Source of the DNA: Flaccisagitta enflata | Taxonomy: Eukaryota > Chaetognatha > Sagittoidea > Aphragmophora | NCBI GenBank assembly: GCA_965153355.1 | Contig: OZ231126.1 | Span: 33,356,001 to 33,420,000, forward strand | DNA: 64,000 nucleotides | Direction: 5' to 3' | Position numbers and translations under genes: made by a program | Notes under the pieces: generated by a model | Databases searched by the model: none | What the model was told of the DNA's origin: nothing | Seen by the model: the letters and a program-made list of their open reading frames with translations, nothing else | Shown here: piece after piece, positions 32,605-44,074 of the stretch | Numbering within the stretch: the first letter of the stretch is position 1 | Layout of the letters: the number at the start of each line of letters is the position of its first letter

Positions 32605-32840
32605 TTTTTAGTCGCGTGCACGCGACTCTACAACCCGCTCCGTCGGTCGGTCGGTCCGTCGGTCTGTAACACTTTGCTTTTTTTGCGTCATTTTTGGTCA
32701 TTTTGGGTTGTTTGGAGTTATTTTAAGTCATTTTTTTGTTGTTTTTGGTCATTTTTGGTTGCTTTTGGTCATTTTCGGTCATTTTTGATCAATTACGTCA
32801 CTTTGTTCATTTAAGTCATTTGTATCGTTTTTGGGCATTT
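32605..32840 (-). mobile_element. HINE-like element, tail hairpin plus GTCATTTTTG array
   Basis: On the plus strand TTTTTAGTCGCGTGCACGCGACT is the inverse of the tail, with a perfect TGCA-loop palindrome. A GGTC tract and a degenerate GTCATTTTTG array follow. The head end is not recognisable. Confidence 0.7.
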
Positions 32841-33632
32841 AAAGTAGTATGGGCAAAATGGGCCACACTCCATTGAAAATTTTTGTTTTCGCGCTTGCGA
32901 CATGCCAAACCCTGTATATTCTCGCAAAATTTGCATGTGTACATGCCATTTACACTTATACATGTTATATGTCAACGATTAAGCACACTTAGGACGCAAT
33001 TTTAGACGAAAAAAGCCATAAAAAAATATGTTAGTTTAAGTCACAGAAAAAGTTGTTATTCAATCAATTACTGAGTGACTTGCCGAGGCTCTGGAAAAAT
33101 CCCGAACTTTTTGGGTAAAGCTGAGCAAATTTCTGATCCGTAGCAAAAAACCGCATCAAAATCGGATGTTGCGCACTGCTGCGCATTGCGCACATGTGTT
33201 AACTTTGCCGATCGCAAATTCGATGCTTGTGCGCTGGCGGACTTTTTACGTGTAAGCAGACAAATTTGGAGCAACCTCCGCTGAAGAAAATTTTTGTGGA
33301 GCTATTACTCACTCTGAAGAAAAGTATATAGTCCAGCATATCATTAGAAAGCTCATGACAAGAGGAAGACGGTGATGCACACCAAATCGAGCTGCTCTCA
33401 AGTAAAAATGAGCGAGCCTGCTCAAAAGTGAGCAGGCATGCTTCTGAATGAGCAAGAATCACTTTAGGAGTAGATTCAGCACTTTTTTGAGCAAGTCTGG
33501 TTAAAATAGATGGGGTTTGCAATAAAATGAATCCAACTTGCGCCTGATTGAGCAAGTCTGCTCATAAATGAGCGAGTTAGCTGAATAATATGCAGAGTTC
33601 CTCAAAAATTGGCATATCTTCCTCAAAATAGG
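32841..33632. other. No gene seen; TGAGCA/TGCTCA words
   Basis: Positions 33385-33600 contain many TGAGCAAG and CTTGCTCA-type words, a loosely palindromic texture also seen at 52560-52990. No gene. Confidence 0.5.
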
Positions 33633-33845
33633 AACAAGGCCGGATACACAGCTACCCTAGTCGCGTGTGGGTGGGCAGGAGCAGTGCTGGAAAAGGTCAC
33701 TAGGGCATCTGGACAGGAGCCGTATGCTCAAAAAGCTCAAAAACGCCGAAAAAGTAAAAAGGGGACCGACCGACCATCAACCGACCGACCGACCGACCAA
33801 CAGACCGACATAGCGGGGTGTAGAGTCGCGTAGCACGTGACTAAA
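33633..33845 (+). mobile_element. HINE-like element, complete, TAGCA-loop subfamily
   Basis: Head AACAAGGCCGGATACACAGC, subterminal GTCGCGTGTGGGTGGG, a middle including CCGTATGCTCAAAAAGCTC and AACGCCGAAAAAG, a GACCGACC tract, and the terminal hairpin GTCGCGTAGCACGTGAC with one stem mutation. It is closely similar to 49148-49350. Confidence 0.82.
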
Positions 33846-33991
33846 TATCAGTTTGTGTCGACAGAGCAAGTTTACTCACCTTATATTTCTGCTTATTTTA
33901 CCGGAACATTATTAAAAACAACCTAAATATAAAATCACAAATAATCAAATATAATCTTGAAACAGCAGAAGCAGTAGACAAGATCGACCAA

Positions 33992-34159
33992 AACAAGGCC
34001 GGATACACAGCAGGACAGTCGCGGACGGTTGGGCAGGAGCAGTAATGTGAGAACCGCCCGGAATTCAAAAATGTGATGGACCGACGCAACGGACCGACCG
34101 ACCGACCGACAAACCGACTGACACGGCAAGGTGTAGAGTCGCGTGTCCACGACTAAAAA
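33992..34159 (+). mobile_element. HINE-like element, complete, TGTC-loop subfamily
   Basis: Head ACAAGGCCGGATACACAGC, GTCGCGGACGGTTGGGCAGG, a middle shared with 42891 (ACCGCCCGGAATTCAAAAATG), an ACCG tract and the hairpin GTCGCGTGTCCACGAC followed by AAAAA. It has one G-to-A change in the 3' arm. Confidence 0.82.
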
Positions 34160-34194
34160 GCCACCTAAAAACTCATGTCTGGTCCGTGATTTTG

Positions 34195-34265
34195 CCAAGC
34201 TTTTTAGTTGCAGACACTTAACTCCACAAGAGGCTCTGTCGGTCCATTCGTCCATTGGTGATCTG
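34195..34265 (-). mobile_element. Eroded HINE-like tail
   Basis: CTTTTTAGTTGCAGACACTTAACTC with a following GTCGGTCCATTCGTCC tract matches the tail class of 50725. The stem is degraded and no head is found. Confidence 0.5.
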
Positions 34266-34419
34266 TTGCGAAAATGCGCATTTTTGATGCTGCCATAGTG
34301 GTTATCTGTGTGCGAGAGTGTGTGGGGTGGGTGAGGGTGTTGATAGGGGTTGTATACTCCTACCCACCCATCCAATATTGTGACCCGCGTCACTTGTTTC
34401 TCTACTATGAGCCTGTTCC

Positions 34420-34560
34420 TACACGAGATGATCGCGTTTTTAACAGGCCACTCGGTCGCTCGCTACGTTCGTTCGCTTACACCGCTCACTCTACAGCGCT
34501 CCGTGCATGGGCTCGCTCACTCCCTTGTGGGATGGTTGAGATTCATGTGTGTTCACGCTG
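34420..34560 (-). repeat. GAGC-rich interspersed repeat R2, copy 1
   Basis: CACTCGGTCGCTCGCTACG and CGTTCGTTCGCTTACACCGC here are the inverse of 61440-61490. The two copies also share the outer words GATCGCGTTTT and GTTCACGCTG or its inverse. Tetranucleotide-like GAGC periodicity dominates. Non-coding. Confidence 0.7.
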
Positions 34561-34680
34561 AAATCGAGTCTAAAGTAAACAAACATGTTTGAAGTCTTCA
34601 CAAGAAACACGCCCTGTGTGTTATGGCATGGCATTAAGGACCATGAAAATTTGGTATAAATGAATGAATCTTTGAAGTCT

Positions 34681-34800
34681 TTAGTTTTTTAGCGGGTTTT
34701 AAGATAAGGGTTAGGGTTGGGTTTGGAGTTAGGGATGGGGTTGGGGATGGTTTTAGGGTTAGGGACAGGGTTAGCGTTAGAGATAAGGGTTGGCTGGGTT
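34681..34800. repeat. Degenerate telomere-like (TTAGGG)n array
   Basis: Multiple TTAGGG, TTGGGG and TTAGGGTTAGGG-type words over 120 bp, for example GATAAGGGTTAGGGTTGGG. It is an interstitial or decayed telomeric repeat, or a coincidental G/T minisatellite. Confidence 0.65.
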
Positions 34801-35065
34801 TTAGGCATTATAGCCCGAATCTGCTTGGATTAAAGCTTCACTCTGGCTGAGAATTTGGAATAAAAAACAAAAGCCCCCAAGAAGATTCTCAATTATCGCC
34901 AAAAATTCCACATTGTTAGATTAAAGCATAGCAAGTAAGGATTTGATAATCAAAAGCTGCAGCAAAATCAAATGTTGCGCACATGTATTAACCTTGCAGA
35001 TATAAAATTTGATTGTTGAGCAAAGTTTTTACACGTGCGCTTACAATTCCTCGCGTCCACGTGAC

Positions 35066-35215
35066 TTTTTCAGTCGCAGACACGTGACTACACCTTGCTG
35101 TGTTGGTCGGTTGGTAAGTCTGTCCGTCAGTGATATTTTTGAATTCCGAGCGGTTTTTGCATTACTGTTCCTGCCCAACCGTCCGCGACTGGATTGCCGT
35201 GTATCCAGCCTTGTC
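35066..35215 (-). mobile_element. HINE-like element, complete, TGTC-loop subfamily
   Basis: On the minus strand: head ACAAGGCTGGATACACGGC, AGTCGCGGACGGTTGGGCAG, a middle like 33992 and 42891, an ACC tract and an eroded tail GTCACGTGTCTGCGACTG followed by AAAAAG. Confidence 0.78.
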
Positions 35216-35224
35216 AACCTGCTG

Positions 35225-35376
35225 TATCAGTTGGTTGATCAATTGATCTGTCTGTCCATCACCATTAACTTTTTTGGCGTTTACAAGCGGTTTTTGCATA
35301 ACTGCTCCCGCCCGAATGCTTTGGTAAGCCTATTTTTTATTGCCCCTGCGACTTTGGTAGCTGTGTATCCAGCCAT
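35225..35376 (-). mobile_element. Degraded HINE-like element
   Basis: The minus-strand head GGCTGGATACACAGC and a CGGGAGCAG block are visible. The tract and tail are decayed. It lies directly beside the copy at 35066. Confidence 0.5.
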
Positions 35377-35390
35377 TTGGTCATTTATGT

Positions 35391-35590
35391 CATTTCAAGT
35401 CTGCTAGTTTAAGTCTGCTGGTTTAGATCTGCTGGTTTAAGTCTGCTGGTTTAAGTCTGCTGGTTTAAGTATGCCGGTTTAAGTCTGCCGGTTTAAGTTT
35501 GCCAATTTAGGTCTGCTGGTTTAAGTCTGCTGGTTTAAGTCTGCTGATTTAAGTCTGCTGGTTTAAGTGTGCTGGTTTAAGTCTGGTTTA
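35391..35590. repeat. 14 bp minisatellite (GTTTAAGTCTGCTG)
   Basis: About 14 units of GTTTAAGTCTGCTG with scattered substitutions. It follows the degraded element at 35225-35376 and may have expanded from its internal repeat. Confidence 0.9.
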
Positions 35591-36292
35591 GTCATTTTTC
35601 ATCAATTGGGTTGATAGAGTTGATTAATTTGACTCAATTACAAAATTCACCGCTTTTTCCAGTGGTCCCGGCCTGTAATTGGGTGGGTTTCCACGTGGAT
35701 TATTTTACGAAAGTGTAACTTTAGTTATTAAGGACTTAATCAACATGTGTTTTGATTCAGTAAGACGGTTTGATCTATCCTGGAGTGATAAATGCGGGCA
35801 GATAGGCGAACTATCCTCCCTGACATACACTTTTATTTTATTTTGTTCGTTCGGAATGATAAACATGGGTACCTACCCCGAGCGTGATAACGTACAGTGA
35901 CTGTCGGGCCATAAGGCACCGGTACGAATGGCGGAACGTAGGCCCCCTTGGAGTCCTTTTGGTAGTTTTCCCTGTCGTCTTAACTAGCTTAGCCGTCCAG
36001 ATTATAGCATAGCATGCATTTGATTTAACTTGTTTTTAAGTACGAAAATGTACGTGTACGCTGTACGTATAAAAGTTTTGTTTCTGTGATTTGGTCGTTA
36101 TATTGAAATAATGCAAACTTGTTTGACATTCCTCAATAAATGTTCTAAATTTCAAAATTTCAAATTTCCAATACCTCATTAAGATGATTTATTCATCAAT
36201 TCATTCAAGTCAATCTAGTCAACTAAATCATTTTATTCATTTCTTATATTTCTCCCTATTCAGTCATGTTGATTAAAAAAATAAAATAAGGA
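35591..36292. other. No gene seen
   Basis: About 700 bp with no coding or repeat structure that I can support. Confidence 0.45.
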
Positions 36293-36352
36293 GTCAGGTC
36301 AATTCAGTTTTTTATGTCTCGCACGCAACTTATAGGTGTTGGCCTTGCTTTT
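36293..36352 (-). mobile_element. HINE-like head fragment
   Basis: The minus strand reads GCAAGGCCAACACCTATAAG then TTGCGTGCGAGAC. It is the same head as 4886 and 41784 with the TTGCG subterminal variant, isolated from any tail. Confidence 0.55.
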
Positions 36353-36379
36353 AACTTCAGTTGAATAATGATAATGCAA

Positions 36380-36838
36380 AAAATATTTTCATGAGACAAA
36401 TTGTCTCCAGAAACACACTGTGTGTATGTTCTTGTCATATGCTGACATCAAAAGAACCTTAATATCAGCAATTCACATGAGCAATGCAAAGAAAATAAGG
36501 GTTTTTAATGAAGTTTTGCTTACACTTTTTTGTCAATTACTGCTGTCAAAATTATAAGATTCACAAATGCAAAGAAATTTTGCATTTTCAAAAACATAGC
36601 CGCCTCCTTAATCAATTTTGTTCTTCATTTTTGTTTTTTTTTTCATTTTCTATGCAAAGTTATGATTTTGACAAGCCTCCTTTCAGTGAACAAAAATAAG
36701 ATTTTGAATATTTTTTGGTGAATATATTCAGTCAATGGTATCAATACTTTCTCTTTTGTCCAAAATCAATGCAAATTTTGCAATGAAATATTTATCATGA
36801 TATACTACAATGATTTTTTTAATGTTATTTTTCATTTC
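36380..36838 (+). repeat. Interspersed AT-rich repeat R3, copy 1
   Basis: Resembles 57880-58320: shared words include GACAAATTGTCTC, ATTCACATGA, TTTAATGAA, GCTTACACTTTTTTGT, GAAATTTTGCATTTT and AAAACATAG. It is about 75-80 percent similar by eye. It ends at the MITE at 36841. Non-coding. Confidence 0.6.
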
Positions 36839-36840
36839 TA

Positions 36841-37444
36841 ACCATGGGCAAAAAAAACCGCACATGGCACTTTCTGATGCTTTTGATCGGCTTGATTTTG
36901 ATAAAAATACAAAAAATCAGTGACCGTTTGAAAGATATTCGAAAATTCTTCAAATCTAGACCAAGTAGAAATTTGTCGCTCAATTTGTTTAGAAATGGCA
37001 ACAGTTTGAAGTAAGCACCATCATAGACTGTCAATTGAAGGGATTCTATAGTTATAGTTTTGTCTTTAAAAACACGAAAAATTTATCTTATATAAGGAAA
37101 CTAACAAAAATTTAAGAGAAAATGAAAATATAACTTATTATCTACCTAATGACGCCAAGCAGACCTTTTTAAGTCAATCCATTCAGAAATGATATTGAAA
37201 CAAAGACATTTAGTCCATGAATTCAACTAAGTGAAAAACTTCATATCTGTCAGATTTCAATTTGATACTTTTTTTTTAAATTAATATAGCTTAAACAGTT
37301 TTCAAGTTAGAATTTTGTTCAACAACTCAAATGAAAGATTTTTCGAAGCTCTTTAAAATGGTCATAGATTTTACATACTTTTGAAAAAGCCACACCAATT
37401 TAGGGTAGAAATAAGCAATGTGTGATTTTTTTTTTGCCCATGGT
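36841..37444. mobile_element. 604 bp MITE, TA-flanked
   Basis: The left end ACCATGGGCAAAAAAAACCG then CACATGGC is mirrored at the right by AATGTGTGATTTTTTTTTTG then CCCATGGT. TA at 36839-36840 and 37445-37446. It shares interior words (TTTGTTTAGAAATGGCAA) with the element at 5621-6625, so the two may be related. Non-coding. Confidence 0.78.
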
Positions 37445-37499
37445 TATTCTTATGAAATTTTCTACTTTGACCCCTGTTGACACACTAAATCTTGCCTTC

Positions 37500-37985
37500 A
37501 GATGCTCGCCGTCATAGAGCGCTGACTGAAGGCCTTCAAGAGCCTAAACCTAGGTCTAAGAAGGCTGATGTAAGGCCTGAGAATGCCTATCGGAAGGTTG
37601 ACTTGAGGCTCGAGAGAGATGGATTAGGGCTTGAAAGGTCAGAGGACTGATTTGAAGCCTGAGAGCAATGAATTGAGGTTTAGATAGCTGATTTGAGGCC
37701 TGAGAGGCCTTATTTGAGGCCTGAGAGACTGGATTTGAGGCTTGAGGGGCCAAATTTGAGGCCTGAGAGGCCAGATTTGAAGCCTGAGAGGCTGGATTTT
37801 GAGGCCTGAGAGGCTGGATTTGAGGCCTGAGAGGCCAGATTTGAGGTCTCAGAGGCCAGATTGGAGGCCTGAGGAGCCTGATGGGGGGGACGAATAAATG
37901 AACGAACGGACGAACGGACGAACAAACAAACGTCCCCCAGTGTTTTACAGGACTTTGTCCCCTTTGGGGCCGCTTCCCAAAAAGG
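37500..37985 (-). repeat. 21 bp minisatellite plus inverted twin-hairpin module
   Basis: Degenerate GGCTGGATTTGAGGCCTGAGA units (37500-37880), becoming regular towards the right, are followed by GAACGAACGGACG repeats and the inverted module core CCTTTGGGGCCGC at 37925-37985. Same association as at 930-1331. Confidence 0.85.
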
Positions 37986-38148
37986 ATAAGAAAAAAATGT
38001 CAATTTAAGTTGAAATACCAAAAGATACTCTTTCACTTTCAGGCGCGTTTTTCAGAATTTGACTATGGCTATTGGCTCTCAAAAAATTACACTGTATCAA
38101 TTTGAAAACGAACAGTTTTTTCTTTTCTTCTTTTTTTCTTTTTTTTTT

Positions 38149-38201
38149 GCTGTGTCGGTCGGTCGGTCCGCAACTGGGTTGCCGTGTATCCAGCCTTGTT
38201 T
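38149..38201 (-). mobile_element. HINE-like fragment, tract joined to head
   Basis: GTGTCGGTCGGTCGGTCC is followed directly by GCAACTGGGTTGCCG and TGTATCCAGCCTTGTTTT. The middle is deleted, leaving the tract next to the inverse of the head. Confidence 0.6.
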
Positions 38202-38504
38202 TCACCTAGTTAGCCACTCTCTCTTTTTATGACATTTGGATCATAAAGACTGAAAAGAGAGAAAAAATCATTGTTAGAATCATTCAACTGGTTGAGTCGC
38301 TTGCTGTTGGTGTTTCCACAGGTAAGTCCATAGTTCTGTCCGTAATTTTGAGCGGAGAGCGTTACTACCTTGTTCTTATTACCGCGCATAAGTGGGCTAT
38401 GGAATGATGAACAGAATCAGATATAAAACCTATCAGCATCACTACCTTTTTAGTTTGTCAATCAGATGAAGCAAACGCCGGCTGATGCAAGATTTGGCAA
38501 CCCC

Positions 38505-38697
38505 ACTCACAAGCATCTAAAACACTCATTTTTTCCACTTTTCAACTCATGCTCACGGACAAGGGACCAATGGACTGACGGAGGGACCAACACACCGATG
38601 GATGGACGGAAGGACCGATGGATGGACCGAAGGACCGATGGATGGACCGATGGACGATTAAGCCTCTTATGGCGTTGCGTGTCCGCAACTAAAAAAA
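38505..38697 (+). mobile_element. HINE-like element variant, stem GTTGCG-TGTC-CGCAAC
   Basis: ACAAGCATCTAAAACACTC and TTTTTCCACTTTTCAACTC start a head different from the common one; it is also seen at 50268-50375. A GGACCGATGGAT tract follows, then GTTGCGTGTCCGCAACT and AAAAAAA. The stem carries the compensated C-G to T-A pair relative to GTCGCG/CGCGAC. Confidence 0.65.
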
Positions 38698-38748
38698 TTG
38701 GCACTGCCATCAGATGCACATTTCGTCTTCTGCCAACGCCGGGTCCTA

Positions 38749-39338
38749 ACAGGTCTCACAAAAATTAGGCGGAAAGAGATGAAAACTCGTTGAAAAGAGG
38801 GTTAAAAATAGGAATATAATCAATCCAAGTGATGTATATCACCAATTTATGTTTATTTTATCAACATAATGCGAAAAATTCCCAAAAAAGGAAATGGCTA
38901 TCCCCTAATGAACGTAAATATGCTGATGAGTCAAAGGCAAACAAATTTGAGATTGACACACTATTCTTATTGTTTATACTTGACTTCACCTTCAATTCCT
39001 CAACTGCTGTCAACATACGCGGCTTTTTGTCTGCGCGACTGACTTTCCTGTATCCATCTATTGCATCACACGATAAATGGCGATTTTTTTTGTATTCCAT
39101 CTTCTTAAAATGACGAACGGTAAACGTTTTCCGCTCTGCTGCATTTTTCCTGTTAAAATCAGCAATAATCTGACACCTCACTTTTGGTAAAACACCCTCC
39201 ATCACGCCCTATATGCAGGAAAGTCGCCAACATCGATTTGCTATGTCAAAATACTGGGTCTTAGCTATCTCCATGTCAGGGCATTTTTACTATGTATATT
39301 GATCATTTTACTTTTCCGCCTAATTTTGTGAGACCTGT
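38749..39338 (-). mobile_element. 590 bp Tc1/mariner-type MITE with TA flanks
   Basis: The left end ACAGGTCTCACAAAAATTAG then GCGGAAA is mirrored at the right by TTTTCCGCCTAATTTTGTG then AGACCTGT. TA at 38747-38748 and 39339-39340. It contains a minus-strand transposase-like fragment (separate entry), so the coding orientation is from 39338 inward. Confidence 0.85.
38861..39205 (-). pseudogene. Decayed Tc1/mariner-type transposase N-terminal fragment
   Basis: A 114-residue frame inside the MITE. FTVRHFKKMEYKKN and KKPRMLTAVEELKVKSSINN resemble the DNA-binding N-terminus of Tc1/mariner transposases, where a hydrophobic helix-turn-helix is followed by a GRPRKLT-like hook and a second helical domain. 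The GRP is changed to KKP, the linker is altered and no DDE/D catalytic domain follows, so it is a remnant. The assignment is by motif resemblance only. Confidence 0.42.
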
Positions 39339-39340
39339 TA

Positions 39341-40587
39341 GTGTTTCATATATTTCTCAGTAACCTCATTGATCAATTCCAGTCCTAGTTCTCATAAGTA
39401 TGATTCCATAACAATAACTTTCGTAGCGTCGATGTTCAGCATTGAAAGGGGACAAAGAAGACAAAGAATCTTTATTTCATTAAGCACACAGTGTAAATGC
39501 GAAGTTCTCTTTTAGATGTGACCATTGAAAGCGATATCATTAAGCCATAAAACGTCAAAAAACTTTTTTGTTGAAAATTGTTGAGAGGAAATATAATCCT
39601 AGATACAATGTTTTTTATTGAAGTTTCTTGAATGAGGAGTTTTGAATTTAATGCGCTTTGGTTGAGGTATTCCATCTAAAAAAAAATAAAATCGAGTCAT
39701 TTCATAAATTCTTTCACAGAATTTTTAATCTTTCATTGGATTTTGCTTTGAAAAATGAATATGGAAACCTAAGGCGATCACCGACATGGTTAATCCAATA
39801 AAAACCAGACTCATATTAAATGATTTTCCTAAAATATGGTTAAAAAGATAAACAGATGTTCGAATGAATAGCGAGTGACATTTGGAAATCTTATCAACCG
39901 AGAAAAAAAGAGTCCAATAATATGTCTCGAAATTGTATTTTCTGAAGTGCTTTTTGGATAATAAAAAAAAATTCTTTGTCTGAGATTCTGATATGTTCTG
40001 ATCCCCATTGAAAGGGTTAATTTGATCGTTTAATTCGATCCTGGCTTTGCCGTCCTCAGCCGTTCTTCATTTTATGTTTTTAATCTAGTTTCTTTTTCTT
40101 TTTTTCTTTCTTTGCTTCTCGTAAATGTATTCATGTGTGCATATAATTATGCAAACGACTTGGAATTTTTATTTACGTTTTAGTTGGAATATCCCATATC
40201 AACGAGAAATGTATTTGCGCTCCTTACGCTCTAAACGGGCTGCATGTATTCAGTCACGGGACTCTTGTATGCTGCAAGAAAAGATCGAAAGACTCGCTTT
40301 AAACTGGCAAAAATAAATGAATGAATAAAAAGAATAGAATTTGTATCCAGTACCAAATTTGGTTATGAGCATTAATTAATATGTTGATGTGTTATTTGTT
40401 AATGCAATTTCATGAACTCACCTTTTGAACCTTTCTGAATTACAAAGAAGGTTGTGCCAATTTGTTCAACATGTCAGTCCGTATGTATGGTCGAAAGCCA
40501 CCATGAACCCGTAACTGATAAGATAAGATGAGATGCAAAATCCTCAGATTGTTTTTGGGAAAGGGAGAGGCAAAGAGAAAGTTAAAG

Positions 40588-40589
<2 letters not shown>
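39341..40589. other. No gene seen
   Basis: About 1.25 kb of AT-rich sequence. Short frames are present, but nothing recognisable. A TAAATGAATGAATAAA word at 40313-40328 could be an old retroposon tail. Confidence 0.45.
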
Positions 40590-41165
<576 letters not shown>

Positions 41166-41254
41166 ACAGGCAGACAGAAAGACGAATAGAGGGAAGCTTA
41201 TCTTTCACACAAACGGAAAAAAAGAATGAAAAATCGTAGAGAAAGAATTAGAGG

Positions 41255-41458
41255 CGATCCATCGATCGGTCGGTCCGTCGATCTGTTGGTCCGTAAGTCC
41301 ATTGATCTGCCGGTCTGTCGGTCACCTTGGTTTGTCACGCTTTCACTTTTCTGGCGTTTGTGAGATTATTAGCTCAATGGCTCCTGATCAAAGGCTTCAG
41401 GGACCTCAAATACCGTCATCCCGCAAGCGACTGGGGTAGCCGTGTATTCCACCATGTT
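41255..41458 (-). mobile_element. Degraded HINE-like element
   Basis: A plus-strand CGGTCGGTCCGTCG tract, a middle with GGCGTTTGTGAG and AAGCGACTGGGGTAGCCGTGTA, and the end ACCATGTT match the inverse of the family head. The tail hairpin is not preserved. Confidence 0.6.
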
Positions 41459-41783
41459 CAGTTGGTTGTCACATTCATCTAGAACCGTGTTCGATTCCAG
41501 CTATTTACGTATACAAAATTACAAAAGTTCGTCTAAAAAAGTCGGTCTGTTGGACATTGGATCGGTTGGTCGGTGACGATTGGTCAGGCGTAAGTGGTGG
41601 CCTGGCCTTGCTTCCTTTTTATTCGAGGAACTTGTGACATAAAATCGATCACTTTTTCCCGATAAATCTACAGTATGGTAATTATCACAGTTACCAACTT
41701 AGGTAACTGTAATGTGATAATCTCTGCTATTTTGTTGGATATACAAATATGATTCGTACATTCGTAAAAGTGCACATTGGAAG

Positions 41784-42136
41784 AACAAGGCCAACACCTA
41801 TAAGTCACGTGCGAAATTTACAGACTAAGAATGACTTAGAATGACTTAGAATGACTTGAAATGGCCAAAAACGACATAAAATGACTAAAAAACCTAATGA
41901 CCAAAAATGACCTAAAATAACTTAGAATGACTTAAAATGACTTAAAATGACTTAAAATGACTCAAAATGACTTAGTATAACTATTAATGACTTAAGATGA
42001 CTTAAAATGACCTAAGAGTTGATGTTATATTACAAAAAAGTAAAGTGTGACGGATGGACCGACGGACGGATGGACTGACGGACCGACGGACGGACCGACA
42101 AAGCGGGGTGTAGAGTCGCATGCACGCGACTAAAAA
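41784..42136 (+). mobile_element. HINE-like element with internal AATGACTTAG array, complete
   Basis: Head GAACAAGGCCAACACCTATAAG, subterminal GTCACGTGC, a degenerate AATGACTTAG/AAATGACTTA array (41828-42010), a GGACCGACGG tract, and the tail GTCGCATGCACGCGACT with AAAAA. About 353 bp. It shows that one family combines this head with the common tail. Confidence 0.8.
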
Positions 42137-42890
42137 GCTAATGAATTAAAGTATGATTTTTCTCTCTCAGGCAAATAATGGATCATTTCATCATAAACTG
42201 TCATAACCACCAGATAACTAGCGTGTCTTTTGGACTCCTACTCATATACGCAGAAAATGAAAAATTCCACATGGTTCATCCGCGGTTGTCTGAGAGGTGG
42301 CGGTTTTCTCTCCTGACAAACCTTGAAGGGTGTTGGACATATTTCCACCAAGCCATAGTTCCATTCCGCTTTCACAACTGTCAAGAAATGTATTCCCAAT
42401 CCTAAACGCGGTTTTCATTCGGAATCACAATCTAGGCCACGATAATCCATTTCTGATCTTCACCAAACACGCACATGCCCACAAACTTTTACCCCCAACC
42501 CCCCTACCACCACCATCCCCACCATCCTTGTTAAATATCATTCCCATTTATGCCTCCTTCTCCTCCTTCCTCTTACGATTTTTTCATGATTCTAACGTAC
42601 ACTTTTTCTCCTCGTCCTCCTCCACCTCCTTCTTTCACCTCTCCATGAGTTGACTTATGGCATCGACCGCCATGGAATTTTCTGCGCAATGATTAATTGC
42701 TTTGGAAACGTGAAAAAATATTCTTAGGAGGCGAACGAGAAGAAATATGGTGGAAGCGATGTTGAACCGCTTCAAATGGAGTAATCATCAACGCCAAAAG
42801 CTCTTTTCAACGGAGAAAGAGAGAGAAAATGAAGGCCAACTTGTGGCAACAAATAAAGAGAGAAAAGAAGTAGGAGAAGAAGGAGAAGAA
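42137..42890. other. No gene seen
   Basis: About 750 bp without recognisable gene or repeat; the last 100 bp are purine-rich. Confidence 0.45.
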
Positions 42891-43041
42891 AACAAGGCCG
42901 GATACACGGCAACCCAGTCGCGAACAGTTGGGCAGGAGCAATAATGCGAAAATCGCTCGCAATTCAGAAATGTTACCTACCGATGGACGGACGGACCGAC
43001 CGACACGGCAAGGTGTAGAGTCGCGTGTCCGCGACTAAAAA
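42891..43041 (+). mobile_element. HINE-like element, complete, TGTC-loop subfamily
   Basis: Head AACAAGGCCGGATACACGGC, GTCGCGAACAGTTGGGCAGG, a middle GAAAATCGCTCGCAATTCAG, a GGACGGACCGACC tract and the hairpin GTCGCGTGTCCGCGACT with AAAAA. About 151 bp. Confidence 0.83.
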
Positions 43042-43162
43042 GAAGACGAAGAGGAAGGAAACGAAGAAGAAGGACGGGGCTTATGGAGCAAGGAGGAGGA
43101 AAAAGAGCCATCGTGGCCAAAAAAAGGGGATGAAGGCAAGAAGAGTGAGTGGCTGGGGAGAG

Positions 43163-43237
<75 letters not shown>

Positions 43238-43335
43238 ACCTTCTACAGATTGCTATCATTTTGCGAAGTAGAACATCTAAGGAAAAAAAATGAAAAAGCT
43301 TCTCCAGAAAGTGATAGTCTGCTCTCTATCGATTA

Positions 43336-44074
43336 TTTTTAGTTGCGTGCACGCGACTCTACACCTTACCGTGTCGGTCGGTAGGTCGGTAAGTCGGTAG
43401 GTCCGTCACATTTTTAAAATTATGACTTTTTAGGTTTTTAAAGGAAATCTAAGCATTTGGAACTACTGATTTCGCCGCCTTTCCCTGGTCTAATTCTTTA
43501 TTCAAAACATTCTCTTTTATTGAATAGGAAGAAAACGATTATCTTAAACATCAATGAGTGATGTAAAATAGAAGAAGGAAGTTGTTGTCTTTCAGGGGAA
43601 TTTATCCAAAATCCTTTTCACTCTTTACTAAATAGAAAAAAATAAGAAAATAATAAAACAATAGAATTTATAAACTTCATGGAATATGCAGGGTAAGACC
43701 CCTATTTAGATTCTCCCAGCGGCACGAGTTTTTATTCATGGTACTCTAGGGTATTTCAGGGTACTTTGTGGTACTTTTGGGTACTTTAGGGTACTTAAGT
43801 TTTTCAAGGTACTTAAGGGTACTTTTAGATATTTTCGGGTACTTTTGGGTATTTTTGAGTATTTTTGAGTATTTCTGGGTATGTTTTAAGTATTATTGAG
43901 TATTTTTGGGTATGTTGAGGTATTTTTGGTTATTTTTGGGTATTTTTGGGTATTTTGGGTATATTTGGGTATTTTTGGGTATGTTTGGTATTTTGTTAAC
44001 AGTTGTTGACAGTCGTTATAAAGTTTTGTTTGTCATAACCAGATGCACGCAACTGTTGCCCTCTTGGGCTTGTT
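43336..44074 (-). mobile_element. Array-bearing HINE-like element in duplication copy 1
   Basis: On the minus strand: head ACAAGCCCAAGAGGGCAACA then GTTGCGTGC (44074-44046), a degenerate TACCCAAAAATACCC array (43740-43990), and the tail GTCGCGTGCACGCAACT followed by AAAAA at 43336. The 3' arm GCACGCAAC is the exact inverse of the head motif GTTGCGTGC, including the C-to-T variant that the inner stem partner lacks. Confidence 0.72.

Noticed and set aside
35391-35590. CRISPR-like array
   Set aside because: Direct tandem 14 bp units with no spacers; eukaryotic minisatellite.
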